This document shows, in pieces, positions 15,775 to 23,965 of a stretch of 64,000 nucleotides of DNA. The DNA is from Streptomyces cinerochromogenes (lineage in GTDB: Bacteria; Actinomycetota; Actinomycetes; Streptomycetales; Streptomycetaceae). The position numbers and the translations under genes were made by a program. Under the pieces are notes generated by a model. The model did no database searches and was not told the DNA's origin. It saw nothing but the letters and a program-made list of their open reading frames with translations. The first letter of the stretch is position 1; every line of letters starts with the position of its first letter. The stretch covers positions 62,001 through 126,000 of the forward strand of contig NZ_BMRM01000008.1 of the NCBI RefSeq assembly GCF_014648635.1, in the 5' to 3' direction.

Positions 15775-18591
15775 ATGACCTCCGTACACGAAGGGGACCT
15801 CGTCCTCGGCGCGCTCGGCTCGCTGGGCACGCGCCTGGACTGCACCGGTCTGGGCCGGCTGGACCTGGAGGGTCCGCAGGTGCTGTGGCTGGTCGCGGCC
15901 GGCGCCCTGGACCTGTTCGCGGTGGACGCCGCCCAGCAGGGCCACTGGCACCACCTCGGCCGGCTGGAGGCGGGCACGCTGCTGCTCGGCCCGGTCGCGG
16001 GGCCCCAGCACACCCTGGTGGCCCGCCCGGTCCGGGACTGTGTGGTGCACCGCGTCAACCTGCGCGAGCTGTACCAGCCGGCGCAGACCCAGACCTGGTC
16101 GTACGACGAGTACGGCAACCCGCAGTACGTGCCGCCGACGTCGAGCCCGCTGGAGTACGCGCTCGCCCTGGGCGTCGGCCGCGGCCTGTCCGTGCTGTTC
16201 CAGGCGCCGATGGCCGAGGAGCGGGCCGAGGCACCGGGCGACGACGACGTGTTCTGGATGCAGGTGCCGCCGGGCAGCGTGCAGTACGGCTCGTTGTACG
16301 GCGCGGAGGCCGCCGCGGACCTGCTGATGGACCCCGCGCTGTGGCAGAGCATGGTGGACCAGCAGTACCGGCTGCTGACCGCGCTGGACCGGTGGATCGA
16401 GCAGTTGGAGCGCACCCACGAGACGCGCACCGCCGCCGGGATCAAGGCCGGTGAGGCGGTCCGCGCCCAGGCCGACCGGACCCTGCTGGCCGCCATCGGC
16501 AAGCGCTCCTCGCGCCGCACGACGGCCGCCGACGCCGACGCCACCCACGCGGCCTGCCGGCTCGTCGCGGAGGCCGCCGGGATCCGGCTGGCCGAGCCGG
16601 CGCAGAGCGGCACGGAGAGCGACCGGCTGGACCCGGTGGAGCGGGTCGCGCTGGCCTCCCGGGTCCGCACCCGGGCCGTCCGCCTGGACGGGCGCTGGTG
16701 GCGGGAGAACGTGGGCCCGCTGGTCGGCCACCGGGCGCTGTCCGGGGCACCGGTGGCGCTGCTGTGGCGGCGCGGCGGCTATGTGGCCGTCCACCCCGGG
16801 ACGGGGCGGGAGACGCCCGTCGAGAAGGCGAACGCGGAGGAGTTCGAGCCGCGTGCGGTGATGTTCTACCGGCCGCTGCCCGACAAGGGCCTGGGACCGC
16901 TCGGGCTGCTGCGGTTCAGCCTGCGCGGCACCCGCGCCGACCTGCTGGGCCTGCTGCTCGCGGGGCTGGTGACGGTGGCGATCGGCGCGCTGGTGCCGAT
17001 CGCGACCGGCAAGGTGCTCGGCGAGTACGTGCCGAGGGCGCAGGAGGGCCTGATCGTCCAGGTGTGCCTGGCGGTCATGGTCAGCGGGGTGGTCGCGGCC
17101 GCGTTCACCCTGCTGGAGAACCTGTCCATCCTGCGTCTGGAGGGCCGGATCGAGGCGGCGCTCCAGCCGGCCGTCTGGGACCGGCTGCTGCGGCTGCCCA
17201 CCCGCTTCTTCACCCAGCGCTCCACCGGTGAGCTGGCCAGTGCGGCCATGGGCATCAGCGCGATCCGCCGGCTGCTGGCGGGCGTCGGCCCGGTCGTCGC
17301 CCAGTCGGTGACGGTCGGCGCGATGAACCTCGCCCTGCTGTTCTGGTACAGCCCCGCGATGGCGATGGCGGCGATCGGGATGCTCACCGTCATCGCCGCG
17401 GTGTTCGGCGGGCTCGGGCTGTGGCAGGTGCGCTGGCAGCGGCGGCTGGTGACGCTCGGCAACAAGCTGAACAACCAGGCGTTCCAGACCCTGCGCGGGC
17501 TGCCCAAGCTACGGGTGGCGGCGGCCGAGAACTACGCGTACGCGGCCTGGGCGCGCGAGTTCGCGCGCAGCCGGGAACTCCAGCAGAAGGTCGGCCGCAT
17601 CAAGAACCTGACCACGGTCCTCGGCGCGGTCTACCTGCCCGTGTGCACCCTGCTGATGTTCATGCTGCTGGCGGGACCGGCCAAGGGGGCGATGTCGGCG
17701 GCGGACTTCCTGGCCTTCAACACGTCGGTGACCATGGTGCTGACCTCGGTCACCCAGCTGACCGGCGCGTTCGTGTCGGCGGTGGCGGCGCTGCCGCTGT
17801 TCGAGGAGATCAAGCCGGTGCTCGAGACCACGCCCGAGGTGCGCACGGCCAGCACCCGCCCCGGCCCGCTGTCGGGCGCGCTGGAGGCCCGCCGGCTCTC
17901 CTTCCGGTACGCCGACGACGGCCCGCTCGTCCTGGACGACGTGTCCTTCGCCGTGCGGCCGGGCGAGTTCGTGGCGGTCGTCGGCCCGAGCGGCTGCGGC
18001 AAGTCCACGCTGCTGCGCCTGCTCATCGGCTTCGACCGGCCGGTCTCCGGCAGTGTCCTGTACGACGGCCAGGACCTGGGGGCGCTCGACCAGTCGGCGG
18101 TGCGCCGGCAGTGCGGGGTGGTCCTCCAGCACGCCCAGCCGTTCACCGGGTCGATCATGGACGTCATCTGCGGTGCGGAGCCGTACACGCCGGAGGAGGT
18201 GATGGCGGCGGCCGAGCTGGCGGGGCTCGCGGAGGACATCCAGCGGATGCCGATGGGACTGCACACGATCGTCGCGGGCAACGGGGCGATCTCCGGTGGC
18301 CAGCGGCAGCGCCTGATGATCGCCCAGGCGCTGATCCGGCGCCCGCGGATCCTCTTCTTCGACGAGGCGACCAGCGCCCTGGACAACGACACCCAGCGCA
18401 TCGTCATCGACAGCACCCGCAAGCTGAACGCCACCCGGATCGTCATCGCCCACCGGCTGTCGACCGTCCTGGACGCCGACCGGGTGATCGTGATGGAGGA
18501 CGGCAAGGTCGTCCAGCAGGGCACCCCGGCCGAACTGCTCGCGGACACCGGGGGCCGGCTGCACGAGCTGGTGCGCCGGCAGCTGGCCTAG
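15775..18591 (+). CDS. Second NHLM-type ABC transporter subunit
   Basis: A 938-aa ABC protein with a long (~330 aa) N-terminal cytosolic domain of NHLM type in place of a peptidase, then the membrane domain (about 375-640) and an ATPase (about 690-938). ATPase motifs: Walker A GPSGCGKST, signature ISGGQRQR, Walker B ILFFDE and IAHRLST. In NHLM systems this protein pairs with the peptidase-bearing half to form the exporter. The role of the N-terminal domain is not established; it contains no C39 Cys/His pair. ATG 15775 lies 1 bp after the previous stop. The 3' end overlaps the convergent YihY-type gene by 4 bp. Confidence 0.92.
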   Translation: MTSVHEGDLVLGALGSLGTRLDCTGLGRLDLEGPQVLWLVAAGALDLFAVDAAQQGHWHHLGRLEAGTLLLGPVAGPQHTLVARPVRDCVVHRVNLRELYQPAQTQTWSYDEYGNPQYVPPTSSPLEYALALGVGRGLSVLFQAPMAEERAEAPGDDDVFWMQVPPGSVQYGSLYGAEAAADLLMDPALWQSMVDQQYRLLTALDRWIEQLERTHETRTAAGIKAGEAVRAQADRTLLAAIGKRSSRRTTAADADATHAACRLVAEAAGIRLAEPAQSGTESDRLDPVERVALASRVRTRAVRLDGRWWRENVGPLVGHRALSGAPVALLWRRGGYVAVHPGTGRETPVEKANAEEFEPRAVMFYRPLPDKGLGPLGLLRFSLRGTRADLLGLLLAGLVTVAIGALVPIATGKVLGEYVPRAQEGLIVQVCLAVMVSGVVAAAFTLLENLSILRLEGRIEAALQPAVWDRLLRLPTRFFTQRSTGELASAAMGISAIRRLLAGVGPVVAQSVTVGAMNLALLFWYSPAMAMAAIGMLTVIAAVFGGLGLWQVRWQRRLVTLGNKLNNQAFQTLRGLPKLRVAAAENYAYAAWAREFARSRELQQKVGRIKNLTTVLGAVYLPVCTLLMFMLLAGPAKGAMSAADFLAFNTSVTMVLTSVTQLTGAFVSAVAALPLFEEIKPVLETTPEVRTASTRPGPLSGALEARRLSFRYADDGPLVLDDVSFAVRPGEFVAVVGPSGCGKSTLLRLLIGFDRPVSGSVLYDGQDLGALDQSAVRRQCGVVLQHAQPFTGSIMDVICGAEPYTPEEVMAAAELAGLAEDIQRMPMGLHTIVAGNGAISGGQRQRLMIAQALIRRPRILFFDEATSALDNDTQRIVIDSTRKLNATRIVIAHRLSTVLDADRVIVMEDGKVVQQGTPAELLADTGGRLHELVRRQLA

Positions 18592-19469
18592 GGCGTCTCC
18601 TCCCGCTCCCCCGGCTCGTCGTGGTGGTGGGACGGCATCCAGTGGTGCTCGGTGAACCAGCGGCCGAACATGGCGCCGCCGTAGATGACGAACCCGACGC
18701 CGATGAGCCAGGACTCGACGACGAGGACGGTGCCGACGGCGCCGTAGCTGAGCGCGTTGGTCACGATGAGCGGGGTGAAGACCAGGTAGGAGAAGGCGCG
18801 CAGACCGGCCAGGCCGATGACGGTGGCCACCGCGCCGGGCAGCAGTGAGCGCCAGTGCACCTGCCCGCCGAGCAGGAAGCGCTGCCCCCACCAGAAGAAC
18901 AGCACACCGCTCAGCGTGGACAGCGTGATCCGCTGCGCGCCGTGCAGCGTCGACTTCGTCGCCACCTCCTGGTAGAGGTACGCCGTCAGCACCACCAGCC
19001 AGGTCGCCTGCCGCCACACCCGGTGCCAGGGGCCGGAGGCCAGGCCCCAGATCCGCTCGTAGGCGTTCTGCACGCTGCCGCCGAAGGACACTCCGAACAC
19101 GGCGAGCAGGACGCCACCGAAGACGCTGGTGGTGCCGATGACCTTGCGCGGGGGGCTGACGACGTCGGTGATCACGTGGGCGGACCGGCCGGACAGCCCC
19201 ATCCCGTCGGTGAGCCAGGAGGCGAAGCCGCCGCGCACCAGGGGGTCGGCCGCCGCGACCACGATGAGCAGCGGTGCCAGCGTCACCAGGGCCAGGGTGG
19301 CGAACCCCATGGCCCGGTGCATCAGCTCCAGCTCGCGACCGTGCTCGAACAGGGCCCGCAGGCGTACCCACTCCCACGCGCGGTGCAGGCCGCGCCGCAA
19401 CCGCCTCACGGCTCCTCCCGTGCTCGCCGCCCACACGCTGTGCTGTGATGCATCCAGCCTGGCACGCAC
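18588..19469 (-). CDS. YihY/BrkB-family inner-membrane protein
   Basis: A 293-aa polytopic protein with about six TM helices and the family's hydrophobic pattern (HRAMGFATLALVTLAPLLIV, then YERIWG and a late GAVATVIGL helix). The family, once called ribonuclease BN, is of unknown biochemical role and may be a transporter. The tail is His/Glu-rich. Start uncertain: GTG 19469 has GAGG 6 nt upstream; GTG 19409 has a stronger GGGAGGAG and gives a 273-aa protein starting RRLRRGL. Convergent with the exporter and overlapping it by 4 bp. Confidence 0.8.
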   Translation of the reverse strand: MRARLDASQHSVWAASTGGAVRRLRRGLHRAWEWVRLRALFEHGRELELMHRAMGFATLALVTLAPLLIVVAAADPLVRGGFASWLTDGMGLSGRSAHVITDVVSPPRKVIGTTSVFGGVLLAVFGVSFGGSVQNAYERIWGLASGPWHRVWRQATWLVVLTAYLYQEVATKSTLHGAQRITLSTLSGVLFFWWGQRFLLGGQVHWRSLLPGAVATVIGLAGLRAFSYLVFTPLIVTNALSYGAVGTVLVVESWLIGVGFVIYGGAMFGRWFTEHHWMPSHHHDEPGEREETP

Positions 19470-19597
19470 CGGGCGCCTCGCAGCCCGAGGAGGGCCAGGG
19501 ACGCGGCGCGCTGCTGCGCACGGGTGACCGCCGGGTGCGGCGACACGACGGGGCGGGTCCGCCGTTTGCGGCCGGGACGAGCGGAGAATCGGGCTCC

Positions 19598-20707
19598 GTG
19601 CCTACCACCGACCCTCACGCGCCGGGCGGCCGGCGGCGGACGCTGATCGTGAGCGCGAGCATGGGAGCCGGCCACGACACCGTGGCCGCCGAACTCGCCC
19701 GGCGGGCCGCGGCCCGGGGCCACGAGGCCCATGTGATCGACGTACTGCGACTGCTGCCGTGCGGCCTGGGCTCGGGGCTGCGCCGCGGCTACCAGGCGTC
19801 GGTACGGCATCTGCCCTGGGTGTACGCCGGGATCTACGGCGCGTTCCTGCGCGGCGGGCCCGGCCGGCGGCCGAGCGGGGTCCCGCTGGCCCGGCTGGCC
19901 GGGGACCGGCTGGCGGAACTGGTGGAGCGGACGGACGCCGACGTGGTGGTGCCGGTGTTCCATCTGGCGGCACAGCTGACCGGCCATCTGCGGGAGCGGG
20001 GCGCGCTGCGCGTGCCGAGCGCCGTCTTCCTGCTGGACTTCGCGGTGCACCGGCAGTGGCTGCATCCGGGCAACGACCGGTACCTGTGCCTCACGGACGC
20101 GGCGGCGCGGGAGGTGCGCCGGTTCCTGGCCGTGCCGGTGGTGACGACCGGCCCGGTGGTCGCGCCCGCCTTCCGCGCGCCGGCCCCCGGGGCGGCCCGG
20201 TGGCGGGAGCGGTTCGCCGCGCGGGCGCCCGGCCGTCCGCCGGTGCTGCTGTCCGCCGGCGCGTGGGGCGCGGCGTCCCGCCCGGCCGCCACCGCCCGGC
20301 TGCTGGCGGCGGCCGGGTACCTGCCGGTGGTGCTGTGCGGCCGCAACGAGCGGCTCCTCGCCGGCCTCTCCCGGGAGCCGGCGGGGCTCCCCCTCGGCTG
20401 GGTCGACGACATGCCCGGCCTGCTGGCCGCGTGCCACGCCCTGGTGGACAACGCGGCCGGCCAGACCGCCGTCCAGGCCCTCGCCACGGGCCTGCCCGTC
20501 ATCGGCCACCGTCCGCTGCCCGGCCACGGCACGGACGGCGTCCGCCGCATGGCCGCCCTCGGCCTGTCCGAACTCGCCCCGGACGGCCCCGCCCTGCTGG
20601 CGGCGCTCGGCCGGCTCGACGAGAACACCCGGGAACGCGACGAACGGGTGGCCCGCGGCAAGGCCCTGTTCCGCCGCGACCCGCTGGACTGCGCGACGGA
20701 CCTGTGA
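19598..20707 (+). CDS. GT-B glycosyltransferase of the MGDG-synthase/MurG-like type
   Basis: A 369-aa two-domain glycosyltransferase. The N-terminal domain opens with LIVSASMGAGHDTVAAELA, the GAGH acceptor-binding motif of the monogalactosyldiacylglycerol-synthase family. The C-terminal half carries VLLSAGAWG, WVDDMPGLLAACHALVDNAAGQTAVQAL and a donor-binding GLPVIGHRPLPGHG segment. It probably transfers a sugar to a lipid or other envelope acceptor; donor and acceptor are unknown. GTG 19598 has a modest GGAG 11 nt upstream, and family similarity begins shortly after this start. No other cell-wall gene is adjacent except the minus-strand deacetylase group. Confidence 0.8.
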   Translation: MPTTDPHAPGGRRRTLIVSASMGAGHDTVAAELARRAAARGHEAHVIDVLRLLPCGLGSGLRRGYQASVRHLPWVYAGIYGAFLRGGPGRRPSGVPLARLAGDRLAELVERTDADVVVPVFHLAAQLTGHLRERGALRVPSAVFLLDFAVHRQWLHPGNDRYLCLTDAAAREVRRFLAVPVVTTGPVVAPAFRAPAPGAARWRERFAARAPGRPPVLLSAGAWGAASRPAATARLLAAAGYLPVVLCGRNERLLAGLSREPAGLPLGWVDDMPGLLAACHALVDNAAGQTAVQALATGLPVIGHRPLPGHGTDGVRRMAALGLSELAPDGPALLAALGRLDENTRERDERVARGKALFRRDPLDCATDL

Positions 20708-21127
20708 GCCGGCGAGGCCTGCTGCGGCCCGGGCCGGAAGCCTTGGCCGGGGCGGGGCGGGACGGCGTACGCACCGCGCGGGACGGCGGCTCCCCCCGCT
20801 GGCAGCCGTGTGCGGCACCGGGCCCGACCCGCGACCGCCGTGCGCGACACCGGCCCCGGCCGCTCGCCCTCGGCCTGTGCGCGGAGTCGCGGCGTGCCCG
20901 CCACGCCTCCACGACGGTCCCTGCGGCCTTCCGGGCCCCGTCCCTCACGCGCCCCTGTCGCACCGGTCGCCCCGGTCGCGCCCGTACGCCCCGTGCGGCA
21001 GCCGCTCGCCCTCCCGCCCGGTGACGGCCAGCGGCGCACCCGCCACACCTCCACGACGGTCCGTACGGCCTTCCGGGGCCCCGTCCCTCACCCACCCCGT
21101 TCGCCCCGGTCACCCAGGTCACCGCGG
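20708..21127. other. 420-bp spacer with an imperfect 142-bp duplication
   Basis: No gene supported. Most of the spacer is taken up by the direct duplication annotated separately. It separates two convergent units, so promoters are not expected here. Confidence 0.6.
20859..21118. repeat. Imperfect direct duplication, 142-bp period
   Basis: GCCGCTCGCCCT occurs at 20859 and 21001. CCACRCCTCCACGACGGTCC occurs at 20901 and 21043 and is followed in both by GCGGCCTTCCGGG- or ACGGCCTTCCGGG-type sequence and CCCGTCCCTCAC. Both pairs are 142 bp apart, so this is a tandem duplication that has diverged. Confidence 0.8.
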
Positions 21128-21895
21128 TCACCCCGGCGCGGCAGCGCTCCCGTCCGGCTCCGGGATCGGGCCGTGCTCGCGGAGCGGGCCGACCGTGAGG
21201 CCCGCCTCGCGGCAGTCCTGGACGATGGCCGGCAGGGCCGCCAGGGTGGCGTGCCAGCAGTCGGGGGCCGAGTGGCGGTCGGAGTCGTGCAGCAGGATGG
21301 TGCCGCCGCCGCGGAGGTCCGCGGCGACCCGGGCCCGCACGGACTCCGGTGTGGCGTCGGCCGTCCAGTCCCTGCCCCACGCCGACCACAGCACCGTCCG
21401 CAGTCCGGCCCGCCGGGCGGCCAGCCAGCGGCTGGTGGTGAGGATGCCGTACGGGGGGCGGTACCACTGCGGGCGGTGACCGCTGAGGTCGTGCACCGTG
21501 CGGACCGTCCGGGCGATGTCCTCGGCGTCCCGGGCGAACGCGGGGCGCCAGGGCCGGTCGTGGGTCCAGCCGTGCACGCCCAGCTCGTGCCCGCGCCGTA
21601 CCGTCTCCCGGACCACGCCGGGGTGGCGGAGCGCGTGCCGGCCGAGGACGAAGAAGGTGGCCCGCACCCCGAGCGCGTCCAGCGCGTCGAGGAAGCGCGG
21701 GGTCGAGGCGGGGTCCGGTCCGTCGTCGAAGGTGAGCGCGATGTGCCCGGGGCGGCCGGTACCGGCGAGGCCGGGGAGGAGCAGCAGCCGTACGCCCGGG
21801 AGCCAGCCGGCCGCCGGGCCGATGTGGGCCAGGACGACACCGGCCGGCAGCAGGACGGCGGCCGTCCGCCGGGCGCGGCCGGACACGGAGGACAT
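21128..21895 (-). CDS. Polysaccharide deacetylase (NodB domain), membrane-anchored or secreted
   Basis: A 255-aa protein with a hydrophobic N-terminal segment (about 10-45) followed by a CE4 NodB domain. Motifs: TFDDGPD (metal-binding Asp pair), HGWTHDRP (His-x3-His), RPPYG and LLHDSDRH. CE4 enzymes remove N- or O-acetyl groups from chitin, peptidoglycan or other glycans using a divalent metal. All motifs are present, so activity is likely; substrate unknown. ATG 21895 is preceded by GAGGAGGTAGG overlapping the upstream gene's stop (8-bp gap), so it is the last gene of an SDR-DMT-deacetylase operon. Confidence 0.88.
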   Translation of the reverse strand: MSSVSGRARRTAAVLLPAGVVLAHIGPAAGWLPGVRLLLLPGLAGTGRPGHIALTFDDGPDPASTPRFLDALDALGVRATFFVLGRHALRHPGVVRETVRRGHELGVHGWTHDRPWRPAFARDAEDIARTVRTVHDLSGHRPQWYRPPYGILTTSRWLAARRAGLRTVLWSAWGRDWTADATPESVRARVAADLRGGGTILLHDSDRHSAPDCWHATLAALPAIVQDCREAGLTVGPLREHGPIPEPDGSAAAPG

Positions 21896-21902
21896 CGGTG
21901 AC

Positions 21903-22910
21903 CTACCTCCTCGGGGTGCGTGGCACGGCGGGGGCGGATCCGGGGGACGTCCCCGGGTCCGTGGCGTCCCACTCCCCGCCGACGGACGAGGCGTGGGCCA
22001 GGCCGATGCTGCCCGCCCCGATCAGGGCGACACCGATCGCCTCCGGCAGCACGTTCAGGCCCAGGCGGATCGACTCGGCGAACAGCACCCAGCCGAGGAC
22101 GACGCTGGTGAGCGCGTCGCCGAGGGTGAGCGCGGGCTGGGAGGCGGTCAGCGAGCCGGCCCCGAACGCGCCCTGGAGCAGCAGGAAGGCGACGAGCCCG
22201 GCGGCCCCCGTGGCGTACAGCGACCAGTGGCCGAACATCGCCGCGGGGCCCTGCCCGAGCCGTCCCACGGCCTCCTTGAGCAGCGCGGCGGTGAGGGCGA
22301 AGGACACGGCGGAGGCGAGACCGAGCAGTGCGGCCCGGGAGGCGCCCCGGGCCGGGCGCGCGACCGTCACGAGCAGTACGACGGTGCCGAGCGCCCCGCC
22401 GCCGCCGAGCAGCCAGTCCCCCGGCCGCGCGGTGGGCCGGCCCGGGGACGGCGCGGCGGCGAGCAGGAACAGGGCGAGCCCGCCGCCGAGCGCGGCGAAC
22501 GCCAGCCAGGTCCGGCCGTCCGGGCGGCGCCGGAAGACGACGCTGCCCACGGCCAGGGTGAACAGCAGCTCGGCGGCGAGCAGGGGCTGGACCAGCGACA
22601 GGCTGCCCACGGCCAGCGCCCCGGCCTGCAGCAGGCTGGACAGGGCCAGCAGCCCGGCGCCCGCCAGCCAGTAGGGGCGGCGCAGCAGATGGGCGTACCG
22701 GCGCACGGCGGACCGCTCCGGGCCGGCCGCCCCGCCGGCCGGCTCCGGCCCCTGCCCGCGCCCCTGCCCGCGCCTCTGCTCGTGCTCCTGCTCTCGCTCC
22801 TGCTCCTGTACGGCGGCCCGGCGCTGGAGCACCGAGGCGGACGCGTTGGACAGGGCGGCGAGCAGGGCGAGCAGCACCGTGAGGGCGGTCATGGCGGTCA
22901 TGACGGTCAT
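21903..22910 (-). CDS. DMT/EamA-like membrane transporter
   Basis: A 335-aa, about ten-TM protein of the drug/metabolite transporter superfamily. Paired helix bundles are separated by a Gln/Glu/Arg-rich loop after the first helix (about 30-50), and the late PALTLGDALTSVVLGWVLF helix is typical. Substrate unknown. I place the start at ATG 22910 because it overlaps the TGA of the SDR gene (ATGA), the usual coupling arrangement; an in-frame ATG further upstream (22982) would lie inside the SDR gene. It ends 8 bp before the deacetylase. Confidence 0.78.
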   Translation of the reverse strand: MTVMTAMTALTVLLALLAALSNASASVLQRRAAVQEQEREQEHEQRRGQGRGQGPEPAGGAAGPERSAVRRYAHLLRRPYWLAGAGLLALSSLLQAGALAVGSLSLVQPLLAAELLFTLAVGSVVFRRRPDGRTWLAFAALGGGLALFLLAAAPSPGRPTARPGDWLLGGGGALGTVVLLVTVARPARGASRAALLGLASAVSFALTAALLKEAVGRLGQGPAAMFGHWSLYATGAAGLVAFLLLQGAFGAGSLTASQPALTLGDALTSVVLGWVLFAESIRLGLNVLPEAIGVALIGAGSIGLAHASSVGGEWDATDPGTSPGSAPAVPRTPRR

Positions 22911-23746
22911 CCGAAGCGGGCGGCGAGCCGCCGGTACAGCCCGGGCACCGCACCGCGCACCCGGACGGGCAGCCGTAGCCACCCGGGGACGTACACCTCG
23001 TCCTTGCCGTGCAGGGCGGCGGCGCAGACCGCGGCCGCGACGCGTTCGACGGGGACGGGCCGCGGCCAGGCGCGGGTGTAGGGGGTGCCGCGCCGGTCGA
23101 AGAAGGGCGTGTCGACGACGCCGGGGACGACGAGGCCGACGCCCACCCCGGTGCCGCGCAGCTCGTAGCGCAGGGAGTCGGCGAAGGCGGCCAGGGCGGC
23201 CTTGGCCGCGGAGTAGACGGCCTCGCCGCGCACGCCCACGCTGCCGGCGAGGGACCCGATGAGCACGACGCGTCCGGAGCCGGCGGCGACCATGTGCGGC
23301 AGCACGGTCCGCACCAGGTGCACGGTGGCCAGCAGGTCGACGCCCACGACCTCGTCGATGCGCGCGGCGGGCATACCGGTGAACTCCCCCGCCCAGCCCA
23401 CGCCGGCGCCCGCGACCAGCAGGTCGAGTCCGCCGAGGTGGTCCAGGGCGAGCGCGGTGAGCCGGCGGCCGGCGCCGGGGCGGGTCAGGTCGGCGGGCAG
23501 CGGGATCGCTCCGGACTGGGCGGCCACCTGCTCCAGTCGGGTGACGTCGCGCCCGTTCAGCGCCAGCCGCCAGCCGCCCTCGGCGGCCAGCCGACGGGCC
23601 ACGGCCGCGCCGATGCCGGAGGAGGCACCCGTCACCAGGGCGGTGCCGCCCCGGCCGGGGCGCGGGGCGGTGGCCGCCGTTCCGGCCGGGGCCGGGAGCG
23701 GCCGGGTGTCGTTCGACGGACCTGCGGGGGACGGGGCATGGGACAT
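22907..23746 (-). CDS. Short-chain dehydrogenase/reductase
   Basis: A 279-aa classical SDR. The NAD(P)-binding motif TGASSGIG follows a ~35-aa Pro/Ala-rich N-terminal extension; AGAG, the catalytic Ser in VLIGSLAG and YSAAK (Tyr/Lys) are all present. The C-terminal part (VYVPGWLRLPVRV) suggests membrane or lipid association, as in SDRs acting on fatty or retinoid-like alcohols; this is a weak inference. ATG 23746 has GAGG upstream. First gene of a three-gene operon with overlapping or near-touching ends. Confidence 0.88.
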   Translation of the reverse strand: MSHAPSPAGPSNDTRPLPAPAGTAATAPRPGRGGTALVTGASSGIGAAVARRLAAEGGWRLALNGRDVTRLEQVAAQSGAIPLPADLTRPGAGRRLTALALDHLGGLDLLVAGAGVGWAGEFTGMPAARIDEVVGVDLLATVHLVRTVLPHMVAAGSGRVVLIGSLAGSVGVRGEAVYSAAKAALAAFADSLRYELRGTGVGVGLVVPGVVDTPFFDRRGTPYTRAWPRPVPVERVAAAVCAAALHGKDEVYVPGWLRLPVRVRGAVPGLYRRLAARFG

Positions 23747-23865
23747 GGTGACGACCTCACTGCGACGGCGTGCACGGGCTCGCGAATGCCGGGGCCGAAC
23801 CTTCGCGGTGTTTCCAGGGCGCCACACCCTGAAACGCCGCGCACGGCGGAGAGGGCCGCAATAAA

Positions 23866-23923
23866 GAAACGTTGCCGTTTCGCTCGCGGTGACCTAGGCT
23901 CGATGTGTACGAAACAGTTTCGT
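23866..23923 (+). promoter_or_regulatory. Promoter with two palindromic operators upstream of the MFS pump
   Basis: Candidate -35 TTGCCG (23872-23877) and -10 TAGGCT (23895-23900) are 17 bp apart. Operator 1 is GAAACG-TTGC-CGTTTC (23866-23881), covering the -35. Operator 2 is ACGAAAC-A-GTTTCGT (23909-23923), just past the expected transcription start. Both share GAAAC half-sites, as expected for one TetR-like repressor. No repressor gene lies next to it. Confidence 0.72.
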
Positions 23924-23965
23924 TTACGAGCTGTTTGCCGTCCCGCTTCCCCGGAGTGGTTCCGC

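Noticed and set aside
13443..16670. 1075-aa minus-strand frame
   Set aside because: Antisense to the two ABC transporters; Gln/Arg/His-rich.
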